From assembly GCA_021798195.1 (NCBI GenBank), contig JAJZYH010000010.1, positions 1-55,024 on the forward strand: 55,024 nucleotides of DNA, given 5' to 3'. Within the stretch, counting starts at the first letter, position 1. Every line of letters begins with the position of its first letter. Source of the stretch: Thermoplasmata archaeon. GTDB taxonomy: Archaea; Thermoplasmatota; Thermoplasmata; Lutacidiplasmatales; UBA184. This document shows, in pieces, positions 42,187-50,980 of this stretch. Below the pieces are notes generated by a model that was given only the letters and a program-made list of their open reading frames with translations, ran no database searches and was not told the DNA's origin. The position numbers and the translations under genes were made by a program.

Positions 42187-43644
42187 ATGATGGAAAAGCT
42201 CGCCACGGACCTGGAGCCTCTCGACGGGTGCCGGTACCGCATCCCCCGGGGTTCGGTCCCGGGGATGCGCGTGGATGGCATCCTCTTCTCCAGCGAGAAG
42301 CTCCTGCGGGAGGCGCCCCCGGATGCGTCCCTGCGCCAGCTGGCCAACGTGGCCACGCTGCCCGGGATCGTGGGGGAGGCGCTCGCCATGCCGGACATCC
42401 ATTTCGGGTACGGTTTCCCGGTGGGGGGCGTGGCCGCCTTCGATCTCACCGAAGGGGTGGTCTCCCCCGGGGGGATCGGCTACGACATCAACTGCGGGGT
42501 CCGGCTCCTCCGGACGGGCCGTACCGTCGAGGAGGTCCGCCCCCACCTGTCGGCCCTCCTGACCTCCCTCTTCCAGCATGTCCCGAGCGGCGTGGGGAGC
42601 AAGGGAGGGGTCCGGTTGGATGCCGCCGGCATCGATGCGGTCCTCCAGGGGGGGGCCCGGTGGGCCGTGGAGAACGGGTATGGTCGGCCGGAGGACCTCC
42701 TGGTCCAGGAAGAGGAGGGTGTGCTCTCCGGGGCGGACCCTTCCCGAGTGGGCCCGTCGGCCCACGCCCGAGGGGGGAAGCAGCTGGGAACCCTGGGGAG
42801 CGGCAATCACTTCCTGGAGGTCGAGGAGGTGGAGGACCTCCCGGACCCGTCGGGGGCCGAGGTGCTGGGTCTCCGCCGGCACGAGGTGGTGGTCATGCTG
42901 CACACGGGCTCGCGCGGCCTGGGCCACCAGGTGGGGACCGACTACATCGCCCGGATGGACGAGGAGCTCCGGGGACGCGGGCTCCAACTTGTGGATCGCC
43001 AGCTCTCCTGCGCTCCCGTCGACTCCCCGTCGGGGCGGGAGTACCTTTCCGCCATGGCGGCCGCGGCCAACTTTGCCTGGGCGAACCGCCAGATCATCAC
43101 CGACGGAGTGAGGTCCGCCTTCGCGGAGGTCTTCCACGAGCCCAAGGACCGCGTCGCCGTGGATGTGGTCTACGATCTCTCCCACAACATGGCGAAGGTG
43201 GAGGAGTACTCCGTGGAAGGCCGTCTTCGGAAGCTCCTCGTGCACCGGAAGGGGGCCACGCGGGCATTCCCCGCCGGGCGACCGGAGGTGCCCGCCCGGT
43301 ACCGGGACATGGGCCAACCGGTGCTCATCCCGGGGGACATGGGATCCGCGAGCTACGTCCTCGCGGGCCTCCCCACGAGCCTCGAGCGTTCCTTCGGTTC
43401 GGCCTGCCATGGGGCGGGCCGGCTCTTGTCCCGGGCCGCCTGCAACCGGAAGTTCCGCTTCGCCGAGGTGAGCCGGAGCCTTGCGGCGAAGGGGATCCAG
43501 GTCCGCGCGGCGACCCACGAAGGGATCACGGAGGAAGCCCCGGGGGCCTACAAGGACGTGGACGAGGTGGTCCGGGTGGCCCAGGGAGGCGGGCTCGCCC
43601 GCCCCGTGGCGCGTCTCGTACCTCTGGGCGTGGTCAAGGGGTGA
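42187..43644 (+). CDS. rtcB: tRNA-splicing RNA ligase RtcB
   Basis: A 485-residue ligase joining 2',3'-cyclic phosphate and 5'-OH RNA ends with GTP and Mn2+. It seals tRNA exons after intron removal. Diagnostic segments are LPGIVGEALAMPDIHFGYGFPVGGVAAFD near 62-90, the metal-binding cysteine in GGIGYDINCGVRLL near 96-109, LGSGNHFLEV and the HTGSRGLGHQ loop, with GMP-binding SACHGAGRLLSR near the C-terminus. No intein or archease gene is present. The intron-containing tRNA-Leu in this window is a natural substrate. Confidence 0.96.
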   Translation: MMEKLATDLEPLDGCRYRIPRGSVPGMRVDGILFSSEKLLREAPPDASLRQLANVATLPGIVGEALAMPDIHFGYGFPVGGVAAFDLTEGVVSPGGIGYDINCGVRLLRTGRTVEEVRPHLSALLTSLFQHVPSGVGSKGGVRLDAAGIDAVLQGGARWAVENGYGRPEDLLVQEEEGVLSGADPSRVGPSAHARGGKQLGTLGSGNHFLEVEEVEDLPDPSGAEVLGLRRHEVVVMLHTGSRGLGHQVGTDYIARMDEELRGRGLQLVDRQLSCAPVDSPSGREYLSAMAAAANFAWANRQIITDGVRSAFAEVFHEPKDRVAVDVVYDLSHNMAKVEEYSVEGRLRKLLVHRKGATRAFPAGRPEVPARYRDMGQPVLIPGDMGSASYVLAGLPTSLERSFGSACHGAGRLLSRAACNRKFRFAEVSRSLAAKGIQVRAATHEGITEEAPGAYKDVDEVVRVAQGGGLARPVARLVPLGVVKG

Positions 43645-43718
43645 CCCCGTCCGGTGGGTAGTCCGCAGGGGAATCCCCGAGCCCCTCAGCTTCAAGAGGG
43701 CGGGGCGCGTGGGAAACC

Positions 43719-45128
43719 ATGGCGAGGGGAACGGGATTGGACGTCCTCATGATCTGGGCCCTCGTGGCCGTGGCCGTGGGAGTTTATGCGGGGGCCCTGG
43801 TGGCCCTCGCCCGAACCCACCGGCTGGGGCGCGACAAGACGTTCAGCCTGTTCGGCCCGGCTCTCATGCTGAAGACCCAGCGGGGGCGCAGCTTCCTGGA
43901 CCGCGTGGGACGGGCGAGGCGGTTCTGGAACGCCTTCGGCGACCTGGGCATCGCCCTCGCCTTCCTCGCCATGGCCACCATCGTGGTGCTCCTGGTCTGG
44001 GAGGCCATCATCGCCTCCACCCTGCCCGCGTCGGTGGCCCCCTCGCCCAGCGAGGCCCTGGGGCTCCCGGGGATCAATCCCTACATCCCCTGGGGGTACG
44101 GGATCCTCGCCCTCATCATCGGGGTCGGGCTGCACGAGCTCTGCCACGGGATCCTCGCCCGGGCCAACAACATCCCCGTGAAGACGCTGGGGGTCCTCTT
44201 CCTGGTGATCCCCATCGGGGCGTTCGTGGAGCAGGACGAGGAGGCCATGACCAGGGCCTCTCCCCGGCGCCGGGACCGTGTGGCGGCGGCCGGGGTGATG
44301 GCCAACTTCGCCCTCGCGGGGGCGTTCTTCCTGGTGCTCGCCGCGCTCTTCAGCACGGCCATCCAGCCCGCAGCCCCGGGGGTGGCCGTGGCCTCGGTGT
44401 TCTCCGGATCCCCCGCGGGGAACGTCTCCCTCGCGTCGGGGGACATCATCACCTCGCTGAACCACACCGCGACCCCCACTTCGGAAGATCTCCGGACCGC
44501 CCTGGGCGAGGCACGTCCGGGCGAGACGGTCTGGGTCACCTGGTACTCCCCCTCCCGGGGCGGGATCATTGGGGCCAACGTCACCCTGGGCTCCGAGTCG
44601 GCGTTCATCCCGTCCCTCGCGGGGAACGCCACGGCGATCCACCAGGCCTTCCTGGGCATCTACGAGCTTCCGGTCCCCCCCCAGACCGTGGCCACCCTCT
44701 TCACCAACCCCTTGAGCCCCTCCATCACCGCAGGGAGCCCTGGCGGAAGGGCCAACCCCTTCGGAGGGGTCCTCCTGTTCCTCGCCCTCCCCTTCGTGGC
44801 CGAGGAGCCCATCCAGGGGAGCCAGATGGGCCTCTACACCATCCACGGTCCCCTCTCCACCGCCCCGGTCGGGGCGGTCTGGATCCTGGTGAACACCCTC
44901 TATTGGCTCGTGTGGATGAACTTCCTCCTGGGCCTCTCCAACGCCCTCCCCGCGGTCCCGTTCGACGGAGGGTTCCTCTTCCGTGATCTGGCCTCCGGTG
45001 TGGTCCGGCGGCTCCGGAAGACGTGGACCGCACCGCAGGTGGAGGGGGTGGTGAGCCGCCTGTCCATCCTGGCCACCTTCGCGATCCTCCTGCTCATCGT
45101 ATGGCAGTTCGTGGGACCCCGGTTGTAG
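43719..45128 (+). CDS. Site-2 (M50) intramembrane protease with PDZ-like domain
   Basis: A 469-residue membrane metalloprotease. The zinc motif HELCH lies near residue 139 in a membrane span and the third ligand is the aspartate of NALPAVPFDGG near 408. Between them, a soluble PDZ-like domain (VASVFSGSPAGNVSLASGDIITSLNH) faces outside. About six spans are visible. Such enzymes cut membrane-anchored regulators. The primase large subunit gene begins inside its last 28 bases. Confidence 0.9.
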   Translation: MARGTGLDVLMIWALVAVAVGVYAGALVALARTHRLGRDKTFSLFGPALMLKTQRGRSFLDRVGRARRFWNAFGDLGIALAFLAMATIVVLLVWEAIIASTLPASVAPSPSEALGLPGINPYIPWGYGILALIIGVGLHELCHGILARANNIPVKTLGVLFLVIPIGAFVEQDEEAMTRASPRRRDRVAAAGVMANFALAGAFFLVLAALFSTAIQPAAPGVAVASVFSGSPAGNVSLASGDIITSLNHTATPTSEDLRTALGEARPGETVWVTWYSPSRGGIIGANVTLGSESAFIPSLAGNATAIHQAFLGIYELPVPPQTVATLFTNPLSPSITAGSPGGRANPFGGVLLFLALPFVAEEPIQGSQMGLYTIHGPLSTAPVGAVWILVNTLYWLVWMNFLLGLSNALPAVPFDGGFLFRDLASGVVRRLRKTWTAPQVEGVVSRLSILATFAILLLIVWQFVGPRL

Positions 45129-46222
45129 GATCCGCCACCCTCGCCGCCCGCTACCCCTTCCTCCCGGGGGCCGCGCGGTGGATCGAGGGGATCTCCCTGA
45201 ACCTGGAGGAGCTCCTCGAAAGCCCGGCCTATGCGCCGGCCCGGGCCCTGGGACGCGACCGGGTCCGGGTGGCGGTCCAGGACCCGTCGGGGGAGTCCAT
45301 CCCGCCGGGCCTGGAGACCGCCCCGGAGGTGGACCGGATCCTCTCCTTCGTCTACGCGAGGTTCCTGGTCTCCCTCCCCCCCGACCTCGCGCTGGCCCGG
45401 CGCTGGTGCGTCGCGGAGGCCAAGGCCGCCTGGAAGAGCCTCACCCGACGGGATGCGTCCCCGGAGGAGACCGTGGCGCTGGCGCGAGAAATGGGCTATG
45501 AGGTGGCGGAGGGTTCCTCCGGGACGCATCGGGGGAGCCTCGTCAGCTTCTCGCTCCCCAGCTATCTCCGTCTCTCGGCCCCCCTGCGGGAGGCCAAGTT
45601 CCGGCTGATCCACCAGCTCGTCCAGAAGGGCCGGGTGGAGCTCCCGTGGAAGGACGCGGCACGGGTCCTTCAGGAAGGGATCCGGGCACACCTCCTCGCG
45701 TCGGTCCCGGTGGCCATGGACGCCTCCCTGGCCTCGCGCCTGCGGGACCGGGAAGGCACGCTCCTCGAGACCTTGGTGGCCGGGCTGCCGGCGGGGAGTG
45801 CCCGGGGCCCCGGCGCATTCGATGCGCGGGGACTTCCTCCCTGCATGCGGGAGATGCGGCAGATGCTGGAGCGCGGGGAGAATCTCTCCCACTTCGGCCG
45901 CTTCTCCCTGGCGGCCTTCCTCCACAAGGCCGGAGCGGACCGGGAGTACATCGTGGATAGCTACCGCGGCGCACCGGACTTCGACGAGGGGATCACGCGG
46001 TACCAGGTGGACCACATCCTCCAGCACGACGGAGGCAAGGGCTACACGCCCCCGGACTGCGCGAGTCTCCAGGCGAACGGTCTCTGCTTCCGGGAGAGGG
46101 ACGACAGCCGCCCGTCGCTCTGCGCCGACCCGGCGCTCCATAGCCCCTGGAACTACTATCGCCGCCGTCGCAAGGCCCTGGGGGCCCCGGAGCCCCCTAC
46201 ACCGTCAGGGACCTCCACGTAG
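45101..46222 (+). CDS. priL: DNA primase large subunit PriL
   Basis: A 373-residue regulatory subunit of the archaeal/eukaryal primase. The [4Fe-4S] cysteines are in LPPCMREM near 249 and in the last 60 residues (PPDCASLQANGLC and SLCADP), followed by HSPWNYYRRR, the family's end signature. The N-terminal helical domain includes FVYARFLVSLPP. ATG 45101 lies within the protease gene and is the only good start. The 3' end overlaps the convergent archaetidyltransferase by 26 bases. The catalytic subunit is not in the window. Confidence 0.9.
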   Translation: MAVRGTPVVGSATLAARYPFLPGAARWIEGISLNLEELLESPAYAPARALGRDRVRVAVQDPSGESIPPGLETAPEVDRILSFVYARFLVSLPPDLALARRWCVAEAKAAWKSLTRRDASPEETVALAREMGYEVAEGSSGTHRGSLVSFSLPSYLRLSAPLREAKFRLIHQLVQKGRVELPWKDAARVLQEGIRAHLLASVPVAMDASLASRLRDREGTLLETLVAGLPAGSARGPGAFDARGLPPCMREMRQMLERGENLSHFGRFSLAAFLHKAGADREYIVDSYRGAPDFDEGITRYQVDHILQHDGGKGYTPPDCASLQANGLCFRERDDSRPSLCADPALHSPWNYYRRRRKALGAPEPPTPSGTST

Positions 46223-46886
46223 TCCACGCCCGAGAGATCGCCGTGACCTGGCCCGCCACCAGGAAGTAGACCATCACGAGGTCGAGGATCGTGACGGGAA
46301 ACCCCCCCACCACGAACTCGAGCGGAACGTGGTCGGCCCGGGGGGCCCAGAGGTCCACCGCGAACCCGAAGGCCAGGAGGAGGGCGGACCCGCTGAGGAG
46401 GATCAACCGGTCGGCACGGCCCAGGAGCCCCCCGTAGAGCCGGCCCGCCCCCACGGCCTGCGCCTGCGTGCCCATGTAGCTCACCAGGAGGAGGGTGGCC
46501 AGGGCGAGCAGGCACAGGACGGGATCCGCGAGCCCGCTCGCGGCGATCCCCAGGAGGAGGGCGAGGTCCGCATAGCGATCCAGCACATGATCGAGGAAAT
46601 CCCCGGCCCGAGAGTCGAGGTGCCTCTTCCGGGCGACGTATCCGTCGAGGACGTCGAAGACGCCGCCCAGGAAGATCAAGAGGGCGATGGCGAGGAGGAG
46701 GACGGGGAGGGCCGCGGGGAGAAGGCCACGGGCCTCCGGGAGGAGCGCGTAGGTGAGCGCCGCCAGGATCGAGAGGGAGACCGAGGTCCAGCTCAGCCGG
46801 TTGGGGGACCAACTGAGGAAGCCTCCGGCCCACCGGTCCAGGTACGGCGCCACCGTGGACCGGTACCGCTCGAGACCCATGTCCAT
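46197..46886 (-). CDS. CDP-alcohol phosphatidyltransferase (archaetidyltransferase)
   Basis: A 229-residue membrane enzyme that swaps CMP on CDP-archaeol for a polar head group. The full catalytic signature is present: D81-G82-x2-A85-R86-x8-G95-x3-D99-x3-D103 in FDVLDGYVARKRHLD and onwards. Five or six membrane spans follow. Head group is unknown; archaetidylinositol-phosphate synthase is the commonest archaeal assignment. The start shares one base with the AK6 stop (TGATG), so translation is coupled. Confidence 0.88.
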   Translation of the reverse strand: MDMGLERYRSTVAPYLDRWAGGFLSWSPNRLSWTSVSLSILAALTYALLPEARGLLPAALPVLLLAIALLIFLGGVFDVLDGYVARKRHLDSRAGDFLDHVLDRYADLALLLGIAASGLADPVLCLLALATLLLVSYMGTQAQAVGAGRLYGGLLGRADRLILLSGSALLLAFGFAVDLWAPRADHVPLEFVVGGFPVTILDLVMVYFLVAGQVTAISRAWTTWRSLTV

Positions 46887-47557
46887 CACGCCCGGGGAGG
46901 CAAGGAACCCGGGAGCCTTCGAGAGGCAGGAACCCGCGTCCGGCGCTTTCCGGGCCCTGGGGAGCGGGACTCCCTCGCCGTACCCGGAGCCGTGGCGGCA
47001 TGGGCCAGCCAATCCACGCTCCCGTGGGAGGGCCCGCACTGGCCACGCACCACGCTTCGGACCCAGGCGGCGACCTCCCTGGGGGTCCGGGCGGACGTGT
47101 CCAACTCGTGGACCGGAACGCCGGTCTCCAGGGACTCGAACAGGATCACGTCCACCAGTTCCGCCTCGGCATTGGCTCGAACCGACCTGGGGTCGTCCCC
47201 CCGCCGACGTAGCCGGTCGGCAAGGATCTCGGGGTCGCAGCGGAGAAGGAGGATGGCCTGGACGGGGAGGAAGTGGGCCAGATGGCCCACGACGATCCAT
47301 GGGGTGGGACCGGAGGGGGCTAGCGAAGGGAAGGACCGGGCCAGCCGGTCCATGTCCACGAGGAGGGTCCCCGGATCCCCCCGGTAGGGACGGCCGGAAT
47401 GGGCCCTCCGGGCAAGTTCGCTCACCTCTTCCACACGGAAGGGGGAGGTCCGGCCCCGGGGGGAGAGAAGGGCAGCGGCGGAGGATTTTCCGGTCCCCGG
47501 CGTACCGGTCAACGCGAAGATCTGGGGCAAGGTATCCGGGGGACCCTCACGGGGCAT
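46886..47557 (-). CDS. AK6/Fap7-type adenylate kinase
   Basis: A 223-residue P-loop kinase of the AK6/Fap7 family, linked in eukaryotes and archaea to late small-subunit assembly and AMP phosphorylation. Walker A GTPGTGKSS is at residues 18-26, the Walker-B-like region reads WIVVGHLAHFLP, and LLRCDPEILADRLRRRG with NAEAELVDVILFESLE is specific to this family. The C-terminal 45 residues are Arg/Pro-rich and extend beyond the usual end. A minus-strand GGGTATCTC element lies about 24 bases upstream. Confidence 0.88.
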   Translation of the reverse strand: MPREGPPDTLPQIFALTGTPGTGKSSAAALLSPRGRTSPFRVEEVSELARRAHSGRPYRGDPGTLLVDMDRLARSFPSLAPSGPTPWIVVGHLAHFLPVQAILLLRCDPEILADRLRRRGDDPRSVRANAEAELVDVILFESLETGVPVHELDTSARTPREVAAWVRSVVRGQCGPSHGSVDWLAHAATAPGTARESRSPGPGKRRTRVPASRRLPGSLPPRA

Positions 47558-47648
47558 ATAGGCAAAGCGCCCTCGAGATACCCATTTCCGCGCCGGTTCG
47601 GGAGTCCTGAGTCGGTGGGGGAGGAAGGGCCTCCCTTGAGAAAGTAAG

Positions 47649-47656
47649 TATTTATA
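47649..47656 (+). promoter_or_regulatory. TATA box of the zinc-finger membrane protein
   Basis: TATTTATA predicts a start near 47680 and a leader of about 35 bases. A short AAGGG-CCT-CCCTT repeat lies about 15 bases upstream. Confidence 0.7.
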
Positions 47657-47713
47657 GGACGCCCTCAATGGGGCCGCAGTTTCTTCCCGAAAGGGCGAAA
47701 AAAGGTGAAGAGG

Positions 47714-48895
47714 ATGGCAGCAGCCCAGGTCTTGAAGGTACAGCCCGAGGCGAGCGCAAGTCGGAACAAGTCCCGGATGACCACCCTCCTGGCGGTCTCC
47801 GTGGCCCTGATCACGGTCGGGGCCGTGTTCTTCGTGATGGCGGGAGCCCTGCCCACGGGGACGGGGGCCGACCGTTCCGTCCCGCTCATGGCACCTTCTC
47901 TGGCGCACGCATCGGTGGACCACCCTGCCGCCAACGTCACTATTTCCATCACATCCCCGAGCCCCGACTACCAGTTCGCGGGCCCCTTTGACGTGGCGCT
48001 CACATGGACCACCTCGGTGGCCTCCAGTTCCGGCATCAGTCTCGCCAACCTCACCGAGAACGTCTCCATCCTGAACGCCTATGGAGAGTACCTGAACCGC
48101 CCGAGCTATTCCCCCCTGAACATCTCCTCCGTGGCGGCCAACGAGTCCATGACCCTCACCCTCTTGGACATCAACCCCAACCTGATCACCCAGAACGTCC
48201 CCATTGGTCTCTACACCATCAACATCAACGCGACGAACTCGTCGGGGGCCGTCCTGGCCTCGGCATCGGTGACGGTGGGCCACTCGGTGCAGACCATCGT
48301 CTCCCCCACGCAGGGAGTCGTCCTGCCCTCCGGGAACGTGACCGTGGGGTACACCTACGCCCAAGTGGGTGTCCAGACGGCGGAAGTGTACGTGTTCCAG
48401 GTGGCGTCCAACGGGAGCATGACCCAGATCTTCTCCGCGTCCGTCCTGAACCCCCTGGGATTCGGGACCGGTAGCTACGTGGTCTCCTTGACCGCTGGGA
48501 ACTACGAAGCACAGATCTCCACCTTCGATGGGACGGTGTATTCCAACAGTTCCGTGACGTTCTCCGTGGCACCGGTCTCCACTCCGGGCCAGGTGTATCT
48601 CAACAGCACAAGCTCGTACTCGAACTCCACCGCCCCCGCGGGGATCGCGCTGAACACGTTCGGCACCATCCTGATGATCATCGGGATCGTGATCGGACTC
48701 ATCGTGGGATTCGCCCTTGCGGCGGGCATGCGACCCCGGAGCGCGGAAGCCAACGCCCCCAAGGCCTGGGAGCCGGCTCCGGCGGGGACCACCGGAGGAG
48801 AGGGCGCGGGTGCCCACGAGTGCTCCATCTGCCACACCAACTTCCCCGACGACGCCGCTCTCGAGGAGCACAAGAAGACCGCTCACAACATGTGA
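47714..48895 (+). CDS. Membrane protein with extracellular beta-rich region and cytoplasmic C2H2 zinc finger
   Basis: A 393-residue protein. Residues 22-45 form a signal anchor; about 60-310 are Ser/Thr/Asn-rich, with many N-x-S/T sites and strands such as NVTISITSPSPDYQFAGPFD, suggesting two or three Ig-like or cadherin-like beta domains outside the cell. A second span (FGTILMIIGIVIGLIVGFAL) is near 316-340. The cytoplasmic tail ends in a perfect classical finger, Cys370-x2-Cys373-x12-His386-x4-His391 with Phe377 and Leu383. The promoter is strong and a G+C-rich hairpin follows. ATG 47714 follows AAGGTGAAG; GTG 47705 is an alternative. No function is known. Confidence 0.8.
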   Translation: MAAAQVLKVQPEASASRNKSRMTTLLAVSVALITVGAVFFVMAGALPTGTGADRSVPLMAPSLAHASVDHPAANVTISITSPSPDYQFAGPFDVALTWTTSVASSSGISLANLTENVSILNAYGEYLNRPSYSPLNISSVAANESMTLTLLDINPNLITQNVPIGLYTININATNSSGAVLASASVTVGHSVQTIVSPTQGVVLPSGNVTVGYTYAQVGVQTAEVYVFQVASNGSMTQIFSASVLNPLGFGTGSYVVSLTAGNYEAQISTFDGTVYSNSSVTFSVAPVSTPGQVYLNSTSSYSNSTAPAGIALNTFGTILMIIGIVIGLIVGFALAAGMRPRSAEANAPKAWEPAPAGTTGGEGAGAHECSICHTNFPDDAALEEHKKTAHNM

Positions 48896-48902
48896 AGCGT
48901 GG

Positions 48903-48925
48903 CCGGGGCCGCCTCGCGGCCCCGG
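48903..48925 (+). terminator. Strong hairpin after the zinc-finger membrane protein
   Basis: CCGGGGCCGC and GCGGCCCCGG pair perfectly over ten bases around CTC, eight bases after the stop. A pyrimidine-rich stretch with CCTTTCCTTGCTTCTC and TTTT follows, fitting a terminator. Confidence 0.6.
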
Positions 48926-49084
48926 TGGAGTCCCCAGCGAACCCCTTCCTTTCCTTGCTTCTCAGTTTTCCGTGGGCCACCGGACGAACCGGCGACCCGT
49001 CGGGAGTTCCGGGGATTGGCCCCCGTGCCCTGCAGGAGATGGAGCGGCAAGGGGGGAATGTGGACCGGGAGGGATGAGGGCGGA

Positions 49085-50308
49085 TCAGAGGAAGGCCGGG
49101 GTGGGGAACCTCTTGCGGAGCGCGTGGACCTCGCGGCGCACGGGGCGCCCTTCCATGGCCCTCCGGATCAGGCGGGCGAGTTCCGCCATGTCCTCCGGAC
49201 GGAGCCCCAGGCGGGATACCTCCGCACTCCCCAGGCGGCCCACGAGGTCGATGATGATGTCCTGGCTCTCCAACCGCCGGGCGAGACCCGGAGGTCCCGC
49301 ACCGAAGCGGGAACGGAGTCCGTCTCCATCCAGGAAGACCTGGTGGGATGCCGTATAACCTTCGTCCCTCCCGACAACCGGGACCCCCTCCTGGTCCAGG
49401 GCCGCGGCAAGGGCCCTCGAGTTCTCCACCACCCGGCGGGCGTACTTCCCCCCCACCCGCTCCATCTCCAGGAGCGCCTGCCCCAGGGCCGCGATCCGGT
49501 TCCAGTGGGCATTGTCCAGCGTCCGCCAGGTCAGGGAGGAATCGATCTGGAGGAAGAGGTCCTCCCGGTCCGTGACCAGGAGGCCCCCCTGGGGGCCGAA
49601 GAAGCTCTTGTGGGTGGACCCGAACAGGACGTCCGCTCCCTCGCGAAGAGGGTCCTGGAACAATCCGCCCGCGATGAGCCCCAGCACGTGGGAGGCATCG
49701 TAGAGCACCAAAGCTCCCACCTCGTGGGCCACTTCGGCGATCTCCCGGAGGGGGTAGGGGAAGAGAACGAAGCTCTGACCCAAGAGCACCGCGTCCGGTC
49801 GATCCCGGCGGATGGAGCGGGCCACCTCCTCGGGATCCGCTCGATGGGTGGGTCCGTAGAGGGAGAGCGGCAGCACCTGGTGGCCCAGAAGGGCCGGCAG
49901 GAATCCGGGCGAATATCCATCGTAGCCTCCGTCCTCCGGAAAGACGGCCATGTACCGGGCTCCCCGGGGAAGCAGGGGGGCCAGGACGCAGAGGGCGGCG
50001 ATGTGACCGGAGAGGGGGCGGACCGACGCCCATCGCCCGTGGAAGAGCCGGGCCGCCGCCGAGCTCGCGAGCGCCTCCACCTGGTCCGTGTACCGGGTCC
50101 CTCCATAGCCGTTGTCCACCACTTCCCCGTGGACCTCCTGGTGCATGGGAAGGGTGTACCGACGCCCCAGGTCGGAGGAAAGGTACTCCTGCACCGCGGC
50201 GGAGGACAGGTTCTCGGACGCGAGGAGGTTCAGGCACTCCCGGGTCCGCCACCGTTCATGGGAGCGGACGAGGGATCGGAGACGGGCCTCCTCGCGGGAT
50301 CGCACCAC
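49085..50308 (-). CDS. glyA: Serine hydroxymethyltransferase
   Basis: A 407-residue pyridoxal-phosphate enzyme that converts serine to glycine while loading a pterin with a C1 unit; archaeal forms may use folate or methanopterin. The cofactor lysine is in GSTHKSFFGPQGG, the N-terminus has ASENLSSAAVQEYLSSDLGRRY and GYGGTRY follows. It is shorter than bacterial GlyA and resembles the archaeal branch. GTG 50308 has AAGGAGC just upstream and is preferred to ATG 50332. It ends the five-gene minus-strand run with PRC-barrel, tRNA, methyltransferase and Csl4, 69 bases after csl4. Confidence 0.92.
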   Translation of the reverse strand: MVRSREEARLRSLVRSHERWRTRECLNLLASENLSSAAVQEYLSSDLGRRYTLPMHQEVHGEVVDNGYGGTRYTDQVEALASSAAARLFHGRWASVRPLSGHIAALCVLAPLLPRGARYMAVFPEDGGYDGYSPGFLPALLGHQVLPLSLYGPTHRADPEEVARSIRRDRPDAVLLGQSFVLFPYPLREIAEVAHEVGALVLYDASHVLGLIAGGLFQDPLREGADVLFGSTHKSFFGPQGGLLVTDREDLFLQIDSSLTWRTLDNAHWNRIAALGQALLEMERVGGKYARRVVENSRALAAALDQEGVPVVGRDEGYTASHQVFLDGDGLRSRFGAGPPGLARRLESQDIIIDLVGRLGSAEVSRLGLRPEDMAELARLIRRAMEGRPVRREVHALRKRFPTPAFL

Positions 50309-50377
50309 GGTGCTCCTTCGGGATCCCGCCACCCCACTCCGGGCCGGAGGCGTCCCCCTACGACGTCGCGGAAAGGA

Positions 50378-50980
50378 TCAGCCCGAAGCCGCAGAGGCCC
50401 CGGAGTCCGACGCCGTCGACGATCTCCCGTAATCGGAGGAGATCTTCCGGGACTCCCGGTGGCCGCACCGGCTGCAGAGGAGGTCCTTCCCCGTGGAGGT
50501 CATGGGTCCGTGGCATTCGGAGCAACGGGCCGATACAACGCCCAGGTCGGCGGACTGCGTGGTGAGCTTCACCGTGGGGTAGCCCTGGAGGACCCGGGCC
50601 TTGATGAGATCGCCCACGGCGAACTCCCGGTTCAGGTTCTCCACGTAGGACTCCTTCGCCTTGGAGATGTGCACGGTCCCCTCGGGGAAGCCGGGGACCG
50701 CCCGTTCCGTCTCGGTGGAGCGGAGCACGGTGCAGACCAGCATGGCGCTCTTGATCTCGTCCACGCGGGCATACACCGTTTCCCCCTCGGAGAGGTGCGG
50801 GATGTCGTGCAGGGCCCGCACGGTCACGGACCGGGCCTGATTGTCGTAGGACGGGTGTCCCAAGAGGGCCGCGAACACCTGGCCATTGTGCTCATAGGTC
50901 CCGCGCCCCGGTACGAATTCCTCCGCGGTCCCCAGGAGCTCCCCGGGCAGCACCAATTTCTCCTTCGTTTCGGCGGTCAT
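50378..50980 (-). CDS. csl4: Exosome RNA-binding subunit Csl4
   Basis: A 200-residue cap subunit of the archaeal RNA exosome. An N-terminal beta domain (VLPGELLGTAEEFVPGRGTYE), an S1 domain (VYARVDEIKSAMLVCTVL to FAVGDLIKARVLQG) and a zinc ribbon (ARCSECHGPM, LLCSRCGHRE) occur in the standard order. A Ser/Ala-rich tail follows. Its ATG overlaps the methyltransferase stop (ATGA). Rrp4, Rrp41 and Rrp42 are not in the window. Confidence 0.93.
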   Translation of the reverse strand: MTAETKEKLVLPGELLGTAEEFVPGRGTYEHNGQVFAALLGHPSYDNQARSVTVRALHDIPHLSEGETVYARVDEIKSAMLVCTVLRSTETERAVPGFPEGTVHISKAKESYVENLNREFAVGDLIKARVLQGYPTVKLTTQSADLGVVSARCSECHGPMTSTGKDLLCSRCGHRESRKISSDYGRSSTASDSGASAASG

